In this document: positions 20,611 to 32,690 of the stretch, piece by piece
Numbering within the stretch: position 1 is the first letter of the stretch
Layout: each line of letters begins with the position of its first letter
DNA from: Ligula intestinalis
Lineage: Eukaryota; Platyhelminthes; Cestoda; Diphyllobothriidea; Diphyllobothriidae
NCBI GenBank assembly: GCA_036362985.1
Contig: JAYGXS010000003.1
Coordinates: 80,004,447 to 80,068,446, forward strand
Length of the DNA: 64,000 nt
Direction: 5' to 3'
The notes under the pieces: generated by a model
Databases searched by the model: none
Told to the model about the DNA's origin: nothing
The model's input: the letters and a program-made list of their open reading frames with translations, nothing else
Translations under genes and position numbers: made by a program

Positions 20611-23600
20611 AGTACTAGTCGCTACGCACTAGCTGCGATGGCTCTAGACTGAGCTCCAAGGGACAATGGCAGGAAAATGTTCCCTAACTACATCGGTGGG
20701 CACCCTACCATGTACAACATAAATTTAATTCCACGCGACGGTCCTATCCATACCTTACTTGTACTTGTTACGGCTGTGATCATTCCTGATCTAGCCGGCC
20801 TCAATGATGTCACGAACGGTACCTCGCCATGGGTGGCGATTGGCGGCAGCGGATCTCAAAAGCTCCACACAGTCTCTTCTCCAGCGACCGAGAACGAAGG
20901 CCCAAGAACTGCTTCCATGTCTTGACGGACGGTTTCAAGCCAAGTCTTCAGTTGCCCTCCTCTTCGACGTTTCGAGGTGGGCTGCGGCGCCGGATCGAGG
21001 GCAGCATAGCAAAGCTCGTGGGGCGGACGACGGGGAACGTTTCTAAACCACCTCAGTCACCTCTTGAATGGCCTGAGATATCCTCGTGACACGCTCTACA
21101 TATGGGCAGTGGGAGGTCGATTCCCAGTACGTTGTTCGCACTAGTAAAGTAAGTTCCATTCGTTGACAGGTGCTTGTGTCCAGTTTTCGGGCCACCGGTG
21201 ATCAATTCACTTGCATCCATCTACGCTAACCTCGGACGAAAGGATACCAAGTGATCATTATCGAGCCTTGGCCCTTGTGTTTGATCATTTTTCAGAACTA
21301 CCCGGGATTTTCATACCACTCAACACAATTATGTTTATTTCAAACATTTCCACGGAAGTGTCCGTACTCGTAGGGCAACCCTAGTACATTCAAACGCCCG
21401 CCATAAGATCACCCAGGGAGGGATAAATAACACAATTTAGCATGAAGTTAAATTTATAAAGTTGGCTTTGTACACGTTGGTCAGCAAGGTTTTATTCACT
21501 AAGGGAGAGGGTGCGAGCAAGGACTTCGGTAGACTGTACAGACTAGAATCACTATCAAAGACAGTGCGGTATTAAGAACTGCCGAGTAGTTCCTTGATGC
21601 GATCCCAACTAGTAAAGCCAGCTATCGCTAAGCCGACAGTGAGACCCACAAGTCCACCGCGAGCGCAATGCCGCCATCCTCCTGAACTGAAAACGCCTAA
21701 AAAGGAAGAGATAAGCGTTGAGCTCGACAAACAAAAAGCATTTAAGGGTACGCATCAAAGTTTTGGGGTGACGGCAAGACTGCAACTTCAAGCTAGGTGC
21801 TAATGTTGTGGAGAAGCTGTACGTTCAAAATGGGCCCGGATGATAGCCGCACATGATTTTCAAACTTGCAGTAGTGGGAACAAGACGGAACATCTAGGGC
21901 CGTTGGGGCCCCATTTAAACACGATCCGTGGGAAGAAAACTATACAAGACTATAACGACATACCTAACGGCAATTATTCTGTCCTTCGCTGTCTGTATTA
22001 CTACCTCGGTGGCCGAATTTGTACACCGCATGTCAGTGGGGCATATTCAGCGTTCCTTCCATAAGCTGAAGCCTTTAAATTACCGATGTGTCCTTCGAGA
22101 AAGAGCGGGACGCTTTTGCGGTGGTAGACGGAAAACTGGTATGCGACGATATGGGTTCCAAAATGGGCTGCACAATTTCGCCGATGCGTCTAATACCACT
22201 TCTGATAGGCTTAATGCAAGCATATCACTGACGGACATGAGGGCTCGAAGGCGACCGAAAGCCATTTTTCGCCGCCGCCGATTCAGTACTTATATTATCT
22301 CGTGAGTGAACGTTGTGGCTTAAAAGCTGCCGACTGGTGAAATTGTACCGCCATGATGAGAAAGCAAGAAGCATCTCGATCAGTTGATCAGAAGCTCTCA
22401 GGTATACCGTGCACAAGGCGTCGTGGTGTATTGAAAACAAAAATTCTGGATAATTAAGTTATATATAGCGGCCAATCAATGTCAGCCTTAGATTGGCAGA
22501 TCTTAGGTATTGAGAAAATCCATCGAGGAGCAGACATGAAAGAGATAATTTAGGAAGCGCAACGCAGATATGACAATGATGAGATGTGATGGGGTGGCCG
22601 AGACGGAGGACAACGGACAAGGGCTAGAAACTTCCACCGACTTCTTAGACACTTCTTACGCAGACAGAATTGGCCTGACATGCAATGGCAAAAGATCACT
22701 GTCTCGGTGGCAAAATGTTGTGCCCTGTCGCTTGACTGGCATCGTTTATGACATTATTGCAGGGGGTGCGAGCGGTAGCTGGCTCAGAAAAGTGTAGTCT
22801 TGTGCTTAATTTATGCAAAATCGGATGATAATAATAGGGTTAATACACACTTAAGAGCAGGTTGGGTTATATCCGACTTACTTGAGGCAGTTGGTGGCAT
22901 AAAAAGGTGCAAATACTACCATAAGTACTGCAGTTTATTACAAAGCAGTGATATACTAGTATGGAATCAGCTACGATGCCTTCAGTGCACAAGTATGGTC
23001 AATTTGGTTGCTGTTTGAATGTTGGGTTGGCAAATTCATCACAGAGTTGTTTAAAGTACATTGGTGACAACGGTTGAGGTCAGAAAACTCAACATGAATT
23101 CATCATTGTCCAAAGGAAAACAAAGAAAGACACCTTATGAAGTGATCGTTCGGATAGTCAGCTCACCTAGTCCTGTCAGTCCAGAACCAGGTATAAATCA
23201 GCAGATCATAGCGACAAGGTCCTTCAATCGCTTCTTGCAGTATACTGCCTTGTAAGACGTGCTTTAAGTAGTCAGTCATTGACTAATTTCTACGTAAGCA
23301 AAGCAAGGGTCAGCCGCAAAGGTGCACTTACTACAGAGTCTTGACAGAAGCAACTAGAAGCTGACCCTTCCAGTTAACGTTTAAAATCCATAAACCTCCC
23401 TGAATGGGGCAAAGCCACTAACACTGCGTGTACCTCTGGACCAGGGCTGTGGAGTACTTATGTAAAGACTGCCAATACCTGCTCAGATTTCTTGTTTGGA
23501 ATTGTCTGGCTCAGGGTTTGGGCTTGCGAATGCGGCTAAAAGGCAACGGTGGAAAGGAAACTTAACTAATAACGGCTCACAATTGCCATGTTGTGATAGT

Positions 23601-23689
23601 TTATCATTCTTAGGTTTTGACCCAGCAGTCAGCATGCTGGGGTAACGCCGATAGTGCTGATCTGATAGCCCGTTTATTTTTCAACTAGG

Positions 23690-23850
23690 CGGCTAAGATC
23701 TGCCGAAAAATCTCTCTACGGTGGATCTATCTTCCCTCCTCTCCATCTGCGTTTTCGATGACGGAACAGCCCCTCCTGACCATGCTGCTCCAACTCCTCC
23801 TCGCCGCCGGGATTGAGGCGCACTCGACGGGGCGCCTGATTAACAAGGAC
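23690..23850 (+). repeat. dispersed repeat, copy 2
   Basis: Counterpart of 1857-2108 in opposite orientation. It includes a 32-codon open stretch ending in TAG at about 23,855. Nothing around it suggests a gene. Confidence 0.5.
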
Positions 23851-25011
23851 TACTAGTCAGGTAGGCTGATCTTTCTGTCATTCCAGGTGTCGCATTTTAG
23901 GTGAACACTGAACAAACCACCGATTATTGCTGAACCTATCTTTAATTTCGGCTTACACGATGACAAGAACGGACTCAATTTTGTGAATTTTTTTAGCATT
24001 TGATCGACTAGCTCTGAACAAACATGTAATGGCTCGTTTGGGTAATCAAATGAAAGAAAATGTGGAGGGATTAACGGCATGCCGATCTAAAAGTCTCTCA
24101 ATGCTCATCTTTTCCAGACCCCAAATGACTGGAAAACTACATTGCCCAGGCCGATGAAAGCGTGGAAACCATGAGTTGTCGAGTTTACGAAATTGAAGCT
24201 AACAGTATTCCTATTGGCTTTATAGACGCCTTTGTCGGGAGTTCATAATAATCCTCAGAGGAACTTCTATGCGGTCTAAAATAGCAATGCAGCATAAACA
24301 GGTCGGTTAATGGGCCTTTCTGCTTTCACTCCTCTTACGAGCAACTGCAGTTTGTGCACCAAAAGACTTTTGCGCCTAAGTTCGACTTTATTTTGGATAT
24401 TATACATTAGGAGTGGGCTTAAATAAGCAGAGCTGATAAAAGATGTGTAGGAGAACTAAGAGGGCATACACACAGAAAAAAGGGGTGGGAAAATGACGAC
24501 AAGAATATCACGACTAAAAGCACTTTATGACAAAACACAATGACCAAATTTCTACGTGTTTACCCATAATCTTAATTAACAAAATAGGCATATTGGATCT
24601 ATCTCAAGCTACTTCAGTATGAAAGTTTCTATAAGAAGGCCACTTAACTTCCGTGTCTACCATTGATGTGAAGTTGCGATACGAAAGAATGAGCAGTAAA
24701 ATATACAAACATTTCCGAGTAAGTTCAAGTCCGACGGAAAATAGATGCATACACTAAAAATCAGCCGAAAAACTGACCGAGTCAGACACCATTTGACATG
24801 AAGTAACGTGAAAAAGATGACTCATGAGGTTTTTACCCGAAAAGTACGGTAAATGAGACCACATGTGAAGTTTGGAGGTTACTTTAATGGGTTAGATTAA
24901 AGTCTCGCTGGCTTTCTGTTAGGCAAATTACACTAAAATGCCTTTTGGTGTGCAGTCGTGGCTGTTTATGCATAAAAAGCTCCCAGCGGAGCGCGTACAG
25001 AAGTAACTAAC

Positions 25012-25509
25012 CTGGGGACCGGTAAAGCAGTCCAGTTGCAGTAGCAGAGGCGACCGTGTTCACTTCGTCATCGGCACCACCACGCAATTTATGAATAGAA
25101 AAATCTGCCAGCGCATATATTAGGCCTATGCTGCCAGCCGTCTGTGCCCAGGAAGCACCAGATTTAGTCACATGATTCAGTATTTGCGTGCGCTGGAGTA
25201 CGGGGGAGGGCAGTTTCTTTATGTCTGGGTCTTTAATAGCGTTGTAGAATGCCCTCGAACTGCCAAAGGCGGCGCCTAAAGAATAAAAATCAAATGCAAC
25301 AGTTATTACCGCCAATGACCATAGAACCGATTTCCGAGAATGACCTTTCGAAACGACCTCGGTGTTTCTCTCCATCGGGGAATATAAACTGATCTGATGG
25401 GTCCTATTATACAATGTGCGTAAAGACAAATAAATAATCATACATTAACGAGGAGAGATGGGTCTATATTTAGAAAAGGAGAGATAAAAAGATCGTTATC
25501 GCCCGACAT
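25012..25509 (-). CDS. TIMM23: TIMM23, mitochondrial inner-membrane import translocase subunit, 5' portion
   Basis: TIM23 forms the core of the TIM23 translocase that moves presequence proteins across the mitochondrial inner membrane. Exons on the - strand: 25,509-25,444 (ATG, 22 codons), 25,403-25,310 and 25,275 down to 25,012, where a GTTAGT donor follows. Introns are 40 bp and 34 bp. The joined protein shows the family order: SPFLNIDPSLLV, DQFIFPDGEKHRGRFE, IGGAAFGSSRAF, QILNHVTKSGASWAQ and DDEVNTVASATATGLLY, all close to animal TIM23. The first Tim17/22/23-type membrane segment begins at the AAFG block. About 50 C-terminal residues, with the last membrane segment, are not seen and should lie at lower coordinates. 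The frame is open upstream of the chosen ATG (FGESGGFAAYLS), which also looks TIM23-like, so the true start may be in an earlier exon. Confidence 0.9.
25276..25309 (-). other. 34-bp intron in TIMM23
   Basis: On the - strand it begins GTAATAACTG and ends TTTATTCTTTAG. Removing it restores the conserved GGAAFG motif. Left in, the correct upstream frame hits a TGA within a few codons. An unrelated frame happens to stay open across it, producing a misleading 144-codon open frame. Confidence 0.88.
25404..25443 (-). other. 40-bp intron in TIMM23
   Basis: On the - strand it begins GTATGATTAT and ends TTGTATAATAG. It joins SLLVN to DPSDQF in phase 0, matching the LVQDTDEF-like region of animal TIM23. 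Confidence 0.82.
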
Positions 25510-26349
25510 CCTCGAGCGCCCGCTTCCTCGGCTGAAACTGAGGTAGGCGGCAAAACCACCAGATTCACCGAATACATTTAAACCAGGTACATATGTCACT
25601 CTGGTCTGAAGAGGTCACAGTCCCAATACAAACAGAAATAAAACTATACAGTTAGTCCAGGCTATGTTCTTACTTTTGAGTATAATCTGTATGAATATTA
25701 GACGTACTTTTATAGTCCGTGTAAATCCTGAAAGGGTCTACTGGCAAAGTAGTTGGTGAACATTAAAATACAGTTTTAAAAAGATACACTGAGAATAGTA
25801 TGACCCAAACACAAGGAGAACGTGATAAGTAAGTAGTATAGGAAAGGTGAGATGTAAGCAAAATCAATGAAATTGCAAAATATAACAAAAAACAACAGAT
25901 ATCAGTGACTAATACGTTAAATGCACAGCAACCGAACTTCAACTACAACTGAACTCAAACCGCAATTTATGCAGATGGAGAATATAGATTATGATAGCGC
26001 GTTGGAGGCAGACTGACACTGACAGATGGGAGTTAGGATTAACTCTCAAAAGTATAATCCCAGTAATTGACCATTCGATGACAATAAGTGTTTTGTCGAG
26101 CTGATGGTTTGAACAGCCAACCGGAATGTCGCTGAAGACTGTATGCGTGACTACACTGAAAAGACTATTATTTGTTTGGATCCACTCCTTCATCATATCA
26201 CCCTTGTCACTAAGAAAGGGTCATTGAGGGTTTGCGTTGTGAGCTCCTTGGCAAAGCGGAACTTTTGTTCCTTGACTAGATCGGTGAAACACCTGCATTC
26301 ATTCATCATATTCCCGATCACAACCGACAAAGCAGGGGACCCGTGGACT

Positions 26350-26480
26350 AGAAGCAGCGTCTCCAACGCAATGACCGAAGGTCCCGGCTTCAAATCTCGG
26401 GGGTGCCAACCCTCGAGATTGGGTATGACTGGCTGATGACGGCTAATAAGCCAGAAATAGCCATTCCGGTCACCCTTTGC
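26350..26480 (+). repeat. tRNA-derived repeat (family 2)
   Basis: A B-box-like GGCTTCAAATCTCGG is followed by GGGTATGACTGGCTGATGAC and GGCTAATAAGCCAGAAATAG. The A-box side is poorly preserved (GTCTCCAACGCAATGACCG). Confidence 0.6.
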
Positions 26481-26550
26481 TTTGTCGGATCCACTTCTTC
26501 ATCATTATTTGTTCTGTTGTGACAAAAAGGACTAGGATCTCTATTGTCAG

Positions 26551-27050
26551 TCAGTCAGTATATTTGAGGGGAAAATAGGCTCGCGCCTTTGACCTCCCTA
26601 TTTGTCACATGAAAATCTCAAGAATTATAGACAATATTAACAAGTTTTCAGTCAGGAAAATATAGACAGTCACATGATGCAGTGGTGTTTCAAGGTTAAT
26701 TTGTCACAAAAAAGTCACGTTGTGTCGTAACATTTGTATATCAAGTCAGTGTTTGAATGTCTCCACAATTTGGGACACAACAATCGCCTCGGGAAGATTA
26801 TTTCACTGGTCCACGACACGATTAGAGAAAAAATTCTTCCGTACATCCAATTCGTCCTTGGGGCACATACAGTGTTCGCTTTACTTGGTACTGGATTCCC
26901 TCGATAGACGCCTGCCAAGTCATCATTTTTCCATGAACTGAACATTTTCCCTTGGAAAACTCGGTCGTGTATAGAGAGATTAAGTATCACTGACATATTA
27001 GAGTCTCCTAGAAAAGCGTAACTATTCGAGGAATATGATTCTGTCATTAT
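26551..27050 (-). mobile_element. CR1-like retrotransposon 3' fragment
   Basis: On the - strand it encodes RKNFFSNRVVDQ, a TGA in place of the usual Trp, then NNLPEAIVVSQIVETFKH and a stop: the C-terminal end of a CR1-like reverse transcriptase. Its 3' end near 26,551 carries the AATAGGC/CCTATT stem motif seen in other copies. Confidence 0.75.
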
Positions 27051-27829
27051 CTACCCAACGCTCAAATGAGAGTTCAGATTTAAGTCGGAAAATTATCGTT
27101 CAAACTTATAAGGAATCACGCAAGGGTCTGCAGAGCTTGCGGAAACCTAGGATATGCTGTGCAGAATGGCTTGGCTTGCGAGCACGCTTCTATTATGCAC
27201 ATATGATTTTTTTACTAAGAAATGGAAGACGCAGGTAAGGGATGGTTATTCTGTGGATGCAATTAATGGTACCTCTTAAAAGAGCTTTGTTAAAATGCCA
27301 CCTCATAGTTCCTTATTAAACAGTTTAGGATACAGAACAAGGGGCATAATTGTCAAATATACACAATTCGCTACCACCTAGGCCGTGCTGAGCTAGGTTT
27401 AGGAACACAGCGTCTGGACCGATGTGGGTTTCAGTGTTATGTTCTCTACTCTTTCTCTTTTATATCAATGACGTAATCAAGTGAACTGACTCTTAGGTTG
27501 CGCTTTTCGATAAGTAAATACAATTAGATTTCATCGTTTTTATCCCATGTCTGTTATCAATAAGACGGCTCAACAAAGAACCAGTACTTTTGAGACGACG
27601 CCCAATTTTATATGCATAACAGATTCTTGGACGCACCCAGTCATTCTTAACTCCTCCCATATCAAAAATGAGTAAGATCTCCACCATAAGGATCACCTTA
27701 ATAGGCTTTATCATGGTTGTGTTCTCTATATAAGAACGTCATTCAAGCACTTTACGTTTTACCTACATACCTCGTCTTTCACTGGAAATAACGGCTTCGT
27801 GTCCATTATCATATGGCCCTGGGGAATCT

Positions 27830-28690
27830 CGGATCCATATATACTCGTCCCAACTCATCATCTGAGGACGATAAAAATCTTTTGAAATATTTAAATTGAT
27901 TTCAGAGTCCACTTTCAATGCAGCTTTTAACTTTCCTGAAATCGACTGGTGTCCGAACTATTGTCCGCATGGAGTTAAGGCTTTCCTGGATGAAATATAT
28001 TTTCTAACTCCTCTCCAACGAGAAACAATCATATATTAGAGCTGATCTTTACAAACGACATTTAGCCCCTCTTCGTTGATATTAAATAGGGCCTTTTTCC
28101 GAAATGACCACATAGCAGCTTGCAATTGCCTCACCGCAAATGACTTGCACCTTTTATAATTATCATGCATTTGACCGCGCAGATATTAGTTGAATTAGCG
28201 ACTTTCTTCATTCATTAGATTTGCAGAGTCTCCTGCCACAAGTGACACTGCATTCATTTCTGACTAACTGTTGTCCAGGATTTGTACCCACTAAACTTGC
28301 AAAATCCTATCCTTTGGAATCCAACATCCATCACTTTCTTTTGCGAACAATAACGAAATTGAAAAATCGGTTAAAATATCAATGCACTACTTCGTCATCT
28401 GCGCATCTTATGATCAGAGAGATTTTTGAATTGGTGCCTAGGATTCGTCTTGGACGTGACAGACAGAAAAATAATTCGTATTCAGCGACCTAATCCTTGC
28501 AAAATATGTTGCTCAACTGTTTTACTCATCGGTTCTTCTCTAAGGGAGGTCAGGAAAGGCCTCCGCTACTAAATGAAAAAAAACTACTTTTGTGAAGACA
28601 CTAACAAGACTAAGTTTTTGGGTGCATTCTTTGCAAATCTTCTTACAGCGCAATCTGCACCGGTTTCGTCGTTTCAATCATACCCTGGAC
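27830..28690 (+). mobile_element. degenerate CR1-like element: endonuclease and linker region
   Basis: Interrupted frames read SIYTRPNSSSEDDKNLL near 27,833, FNFPEIDW near 27,925 and ELIFTND near 28,038. These correspond to the Tyr-Arg-Pro-Pro, Asp-Phe-Asn-x-Pro-x-Ile-Asp-Trp and Leu-Asp-Leu-Val-Phe motifs of apurinic-type endonucleases in non-LTR elements. Further on, FVPTKLAK (28,280) and TKFLGAFFANLLTAQSAP (28,610) fit the endonuclease-to-RT linker. Many stops and shifts are present. Confidence 0.6.
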
Positions 28691-28739
28691 AATATGATTA
28701 GCACCATTGATTTCTTTATGTAATTAGTTCATACATTTA

Positions 28740-28915
28740 ATCCGTTCCTTTAATTCCCTCAACACCATAACGCAGCTCGAGTACTCTCGGCGCGCCAGTC
28801 ATTGAGATGTGTTTTTATTTCTTCCTATGGCACGTACAGTCAGGTACCGTCAATTTTTTTCAATAAACGCCATAGCAATCTGGAATAAGCTGCCCAGAAT
28901 TACTTGTATATATAT
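28740..28915 (+). mobile_element. CR1-like C-terminal fragment
   Basis: The + strand frame reads VRYRQFFSINAIAIWNKLPR, like the R..FFS.R....WN.LP end of CR1-type proteins. It stops where an inverted CR1 3' end begins, so two fragments meet tail to tail near 28,915. Confidence 0.55.
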
Positions 28916-29340
28916 GTATGTATATCTTAGGGTTACAGCCAAGAAATGCCCTTGAAGACCCTATTAATGTAACGAAAACAAGGTTGTTCCTACAGATAAT
29001 TTGCAGTCGGGGGAAGCACATATGATATCATGACAGAATTTCGAGTGAATTTTCACGGAAAAGAATGAAAACGGTCTAAAGCCAAAAAAGTTGTTCACAG
29101 TGCTGGCAGTAAGAAATCATGTTGCAAAATTCGCCTTTTGTCAAATAAAATCACATCGAGTCTTCTTTTAAATTTCGCAATTGTGTCAGCGGAAACTGTC
29201 TCACTTGGTAGCAAGTTCCAAGGCCAGACAACGCGTTGACTAAAGAAATATTTTCGGAGGTCTAATCGGGTGCGCTCGTTTATGACCTTGTAAGGATGGC
29301 CACGCAGAAGTATTAAAACTTAGCAAAGCCAGCCCTGTTT
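28916..29340 (-). mobile_element. CR1-like C-terminal fragment with 3' end
   Basis: The - strand frame reads LRGHPYKVINERTRLDLRK, YFFSQRVVWPWNLLP and TIAKFKRRLD without interruption. The 3' terminal motif (GGCATTTCTTGGCTG-like on this strand) lies at about 28,930. It separates the endonuclease and RT parts of + strand remnants on either side. Confidence 0.7.
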
Positions 29341-29799
29341 AAGTGAGCTATCACTAGTTTTCTACATTTAGGACAACTTTCACAAACTTTGGGTGCTGAC
29401 TCGGTGGAATCTCCTTTTCACTCCCACAATCGGCTAATTATTCAGACGATAGCGAGCAACTTTTCGTCGGCAAACTTTCAAAGAAGACTGAGAACACTGT
29501 GTTCATATGTCAACCCTCCCCGTCCCGAAATAATGTCCCTTAACGATCTGCAGATTTTCATTTGCTAATCATTCAACTCAGCTTATAACTACATACAGTC
29601 CTTTTGTATCGTACCTTGAAACAAACTACCTATTCCGCCCAGTATTAACGAAACACAAAATTGAAACAAAACCAATACTGGCTGCAAAAGAGGGAGTTTG
29701 TCTTAGATTTTTCCTGTCTTCGAGGTTTTAGAAGGTGCCCAAGAGGTGCTTCACAAATTTACACTATTTTAAAAATTCCTGTAAACTGGCAAAATAAAC

Positions 29800-30430
29800 A
29801 TGTATGCATTTTCATTAACTCGCAGTCTTCGGGAACTGACGATATTCCAAACCCAGTTATCAAGAAAATGACGAGCTTTCTACGACTGCTTTGCCGTGTT
29901 AGCTCAATCTATCTCTTAAAAAAGAATTATTTAAGGACTCATGGAAGTCATCAATTTTTCTTCGTTTCTTCAAGTCAGGATCTCGTTCAGACGTAAATAC
30001 TTATTGAGGCACTAATAAGGCTCTTGCGCTAGCCAAACTTCTGGAAGAGATACATACTTTTTAATTACATTCTTGATTTTTCATAGAAAGCATTTGAAAA
30101 CTTATCGTTCAGACGTCTTCCGGTGAAACAGGAAGCGTTCGGCATCTGGCCTCCTCTCCTCGAATGCATTGATACCTACTTGTCTAACTGCAGCCAGAAG
30201 ATCTTAGTAGGTAATAGTTACTTGTAAGCTCAGCTGATCACGAGTGGCGTTTTTCAGGGCACGGTCTTGTGTGCTCACCTCTTCATTCTTTTCACAAATG
30301 AAATGTCAAAAGTACTCAAAAATTGACATACGCAGATTACCTCAAATACATTTACTCATTTATGAAAACTGCTGACATTTCCGTCGATAATATCAACGCA
30401 GTCGTGCGTACACTCCCATGTTGGAGGGCT
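29800..30430 (+). mobile_element. degenerate CR1-like reverse transcriptase region
   Basis: SSGTDDIPNPVIKKM (29,830) matches the [12 protein letters not shown] RT block. TSGVFQGTVLCAHLFILFTN (30,239) matches the [14 protein letters not shown] block. YADYLKYIY (30,330) is in the catalytic position, with the usual second Asp of YADD replaced by Tyr, so it would be inactive. Frameshifts lie between the blocks. Confidence 0.68.
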
Positions 30431-30925
30431 ACATAACATGTGTAGTTTTCTCCATCCAAGTGTAAATAAATAAATAGCTTGCATCAATGACCTCGGAGAT
30501 AATAATAATAAATTGTATGTATTTATTTTTTCACTTTTGCAAATTCAAATATCAGACTACCCCTCCGACGAAATTGAAGACCGGGATAATATCCCTGTAT
30601 TGCAGGCTTTTCGAATTGGGCCACCCTTTTCTCTCCCTCCATCCTTATATATGCGTTGATTAGCCTACTTAGCCCATTATAAACCGATTTTCCTCCCTTT
30701 ATTTATTCGAAAAACAATGCAGTCACCAATGCACGACGCTAGCACCCTCTTGAAAACAGTCTTCTTTGGCTTATATTTTAAGACGTTTCCAAAGGCATTT
30801 ATCCACGAGTTCGACAATCGCATTCATTGGCAATTATGGATTGCTTTTTATTGTCCGATGATGTGAGTTTGTGCGCCTTCTTTTATTCGTCGTGAATGAA
30901 GGACGTTTTGCTGCAAATTCTAAAA

Positions 30926-31117
30926 TTATATTTTCAAAATAAAGTGCATTTCTTTCTCTATGTACTGCCTATAAGAGAGAGGATAAGGGTTTAACCTTTT
31001 TAATCGACCCTTGTGTGGTAGGCCTTCCAAGCCACTGATTAATTTGGTCGCCTTCCATTGAAATTTCTCGAGCGCTGCGTAATCTGGCTTCATCCAGGGG
31101 GCCAGGCCTGAGCGCAA
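30926..31117 (-). mobile_element. CR1-like RT fragment
   Basis: The - strand frame reads APWMKPDYAALEKFQWKATK, then LKRLNPYPLSYRQ. This is the LE.VQRRATK...L..L.P..YRR region that follows the RT core. Too short to place in a subfamily. Confidence 0.65.
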
Positions 31118-32040
31118 TATCCAAACATAATTTCAAAATATTGGCAACGATTCTCCGTTTATCAACCCTGACGATGGTCTTTGCTGTCTCTGTTGATGAT
31201 CGTACCGGGTTCTTTTCTTTTCGTCAGCTTGTCAATAGACTCAACAATCCGCATGGCTGCATTTCCGGCATTAAGCGATGTTCGCGGGACATCTGCTAAC
31301 CCCTTCTCGGTTGGATCCTGATGTCGGTGATGTGCTCCTCTTGTCTCACTCCCACGATGCTGTGTGATTCCCCCCATGACCAGCAGCTCTAAGAACTCTC
31401 GTACGTTCATATCAATATCACGATCTCTTTTCACTGCATCTTACCAATCTTACTGCCTATTAATGACAAAAGCAGATGCGTTCCCAATTTTTTAAATCAG
31501 GAGTTCACTGAAACCTGCATATGCCTTCTATTATAGGAGTTTTTTTCATTGCCTATATTCTCAGTTCACCACATTTACCAAACACTTTTGACTATTGTCT
31601 TAAATGATGCTCCTTTCTGAATTGTATATGACTTCAGATGTATAAAATACTTCTTTTTACTTTTGTTGATATATTTGCTCCCACGAAGCGGTGACTATCC
31701 AATTTCTACTTATTTTAATTACAGTACTAAATTTGTAATGGATGGAGTCCCTGCACCTGTAATATTTAATTTATTGATTTATGCTACACCACAACTTTGC
31801 TCCCATTTCTCGAGGAAAAGCATACGGTTCACATCACCTTCATTTGCTTTAAAATGTTTTTGAAACCGTGCCACACCAGAGCTAGGATGAAGAGAAAGCA
31901 ATGATAACATCATTGTGGAGTGGCGAAACATTGTGGAAATCGACCAAGAGAATTCAATTTCTAATATGGTTGAGAGCGAATTTTCCCAGGGTTCAGCACT
32001 ATGAACAATCCTGTTTTTAATATATTTTAACGATTGTGAC

Positions 32041-32690
32041 CGATATTTTGACTGTTACACAGCTTCGTATGCCAACGAGGTGAAAATCTTGAGTGTCATC
32101 CGAAAACCTGCTGGCAGATGGAGCGGTCGATTATTGCAAAATAATTTTATAAGGCAACCTAGTGAGATCCACCAGCAGGATCACGAGATGTGGGATCGAA
32201 AATAACCACCATGTCTGTGAGTCGTGAACAGTGCAATGTCCGCGTTTAACGCCATCAGAAGAGACACTTTGAAACTGTGCGAAGATCATCCCCCAAAATG
32301 TTTTAGGATGGTCGTGAAGCCGCATTTCGAAAACTTTGGGGAACATGAACAGTTAAAATCATGATAGATTCGATAGAGTTCAAAGGAGAGCCAAAATGGT
32401 TGAGCGTCAAGGATTCTTGCCCTAGGCAATGAGCCTTAACATTTTAATGTGTGCCTTTCAGTTGTAGAAATATTCACAGGGATCTCCTACAGGCATTCAG
32501 CATTATCAGGGGCTTGGATTTTTGCCTGATTTCCAATGATTTTTTGAATTTGCTACCAAGACCAATGTCAATACCACCATTCAGCAGGCAAGGATGGGGA
32601 AGCAAAACTTTATCTTCTCTTTCAGACTGGTCAAGCACTGGAATGCCTTTTCCGCAGATACTGTGATGCCACCAGCACCGGAAAGCTTAA
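32041..32690 (+). mobile_element. CR1-like RT C-terminal half, degenerate
   Basis: Read over frameshifts: YANEVKIL (catalytic block, second Asp lost) near 32,068; SAMSAFNAIRRDTLK near 32,234; and IHRDLLQAFSIIRGLDFCL, then SNDFLNLL, near 32,470. The order is that of CR1-type proteins. The presence of a second catalytic block shows it is a different copy from the one at 29,800-30,430. Confidence 0.65.

Larger units (their letters stand above)
19582..25011. other. region between FIG4 and TIMM23
   Basis: It contains a family-1 tRNA-derived repeat (19,803-20,105), a family-2 repeat (20,440-20,610) and the second copy of a dispersed repeat (23,690-23,850). The rest (about 20,650-23,650 and 23,900-25,000) has only short open frames that resemble nothing I know. 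The missing C-terminal exon of TIMM23 should lie in this direction, but I could not find it. No clear AATAAA signal follows the FIG4 stop within the first few hundred bases. Confidence 0.55.

Noticed and set aside
21594..22305. Series of short open frames possibly forming a gene
   Set aside because: No conserved motif, and no splice pattern that joins them in a consistent frame.
25007..25441. Single-exon 144-codon protein on the - strand
   Set aside because: Its N-terminal third comes from the wrong frame. The TIM23-like frame upstream joins it only after removal of a 34-bp intron.
31162..31434. 90-codon charged open frame on the - strand
   Set aside because: Highly charged but unlike any family I recognise, and it lies among retroelement debris, so I could not support it as a gene.
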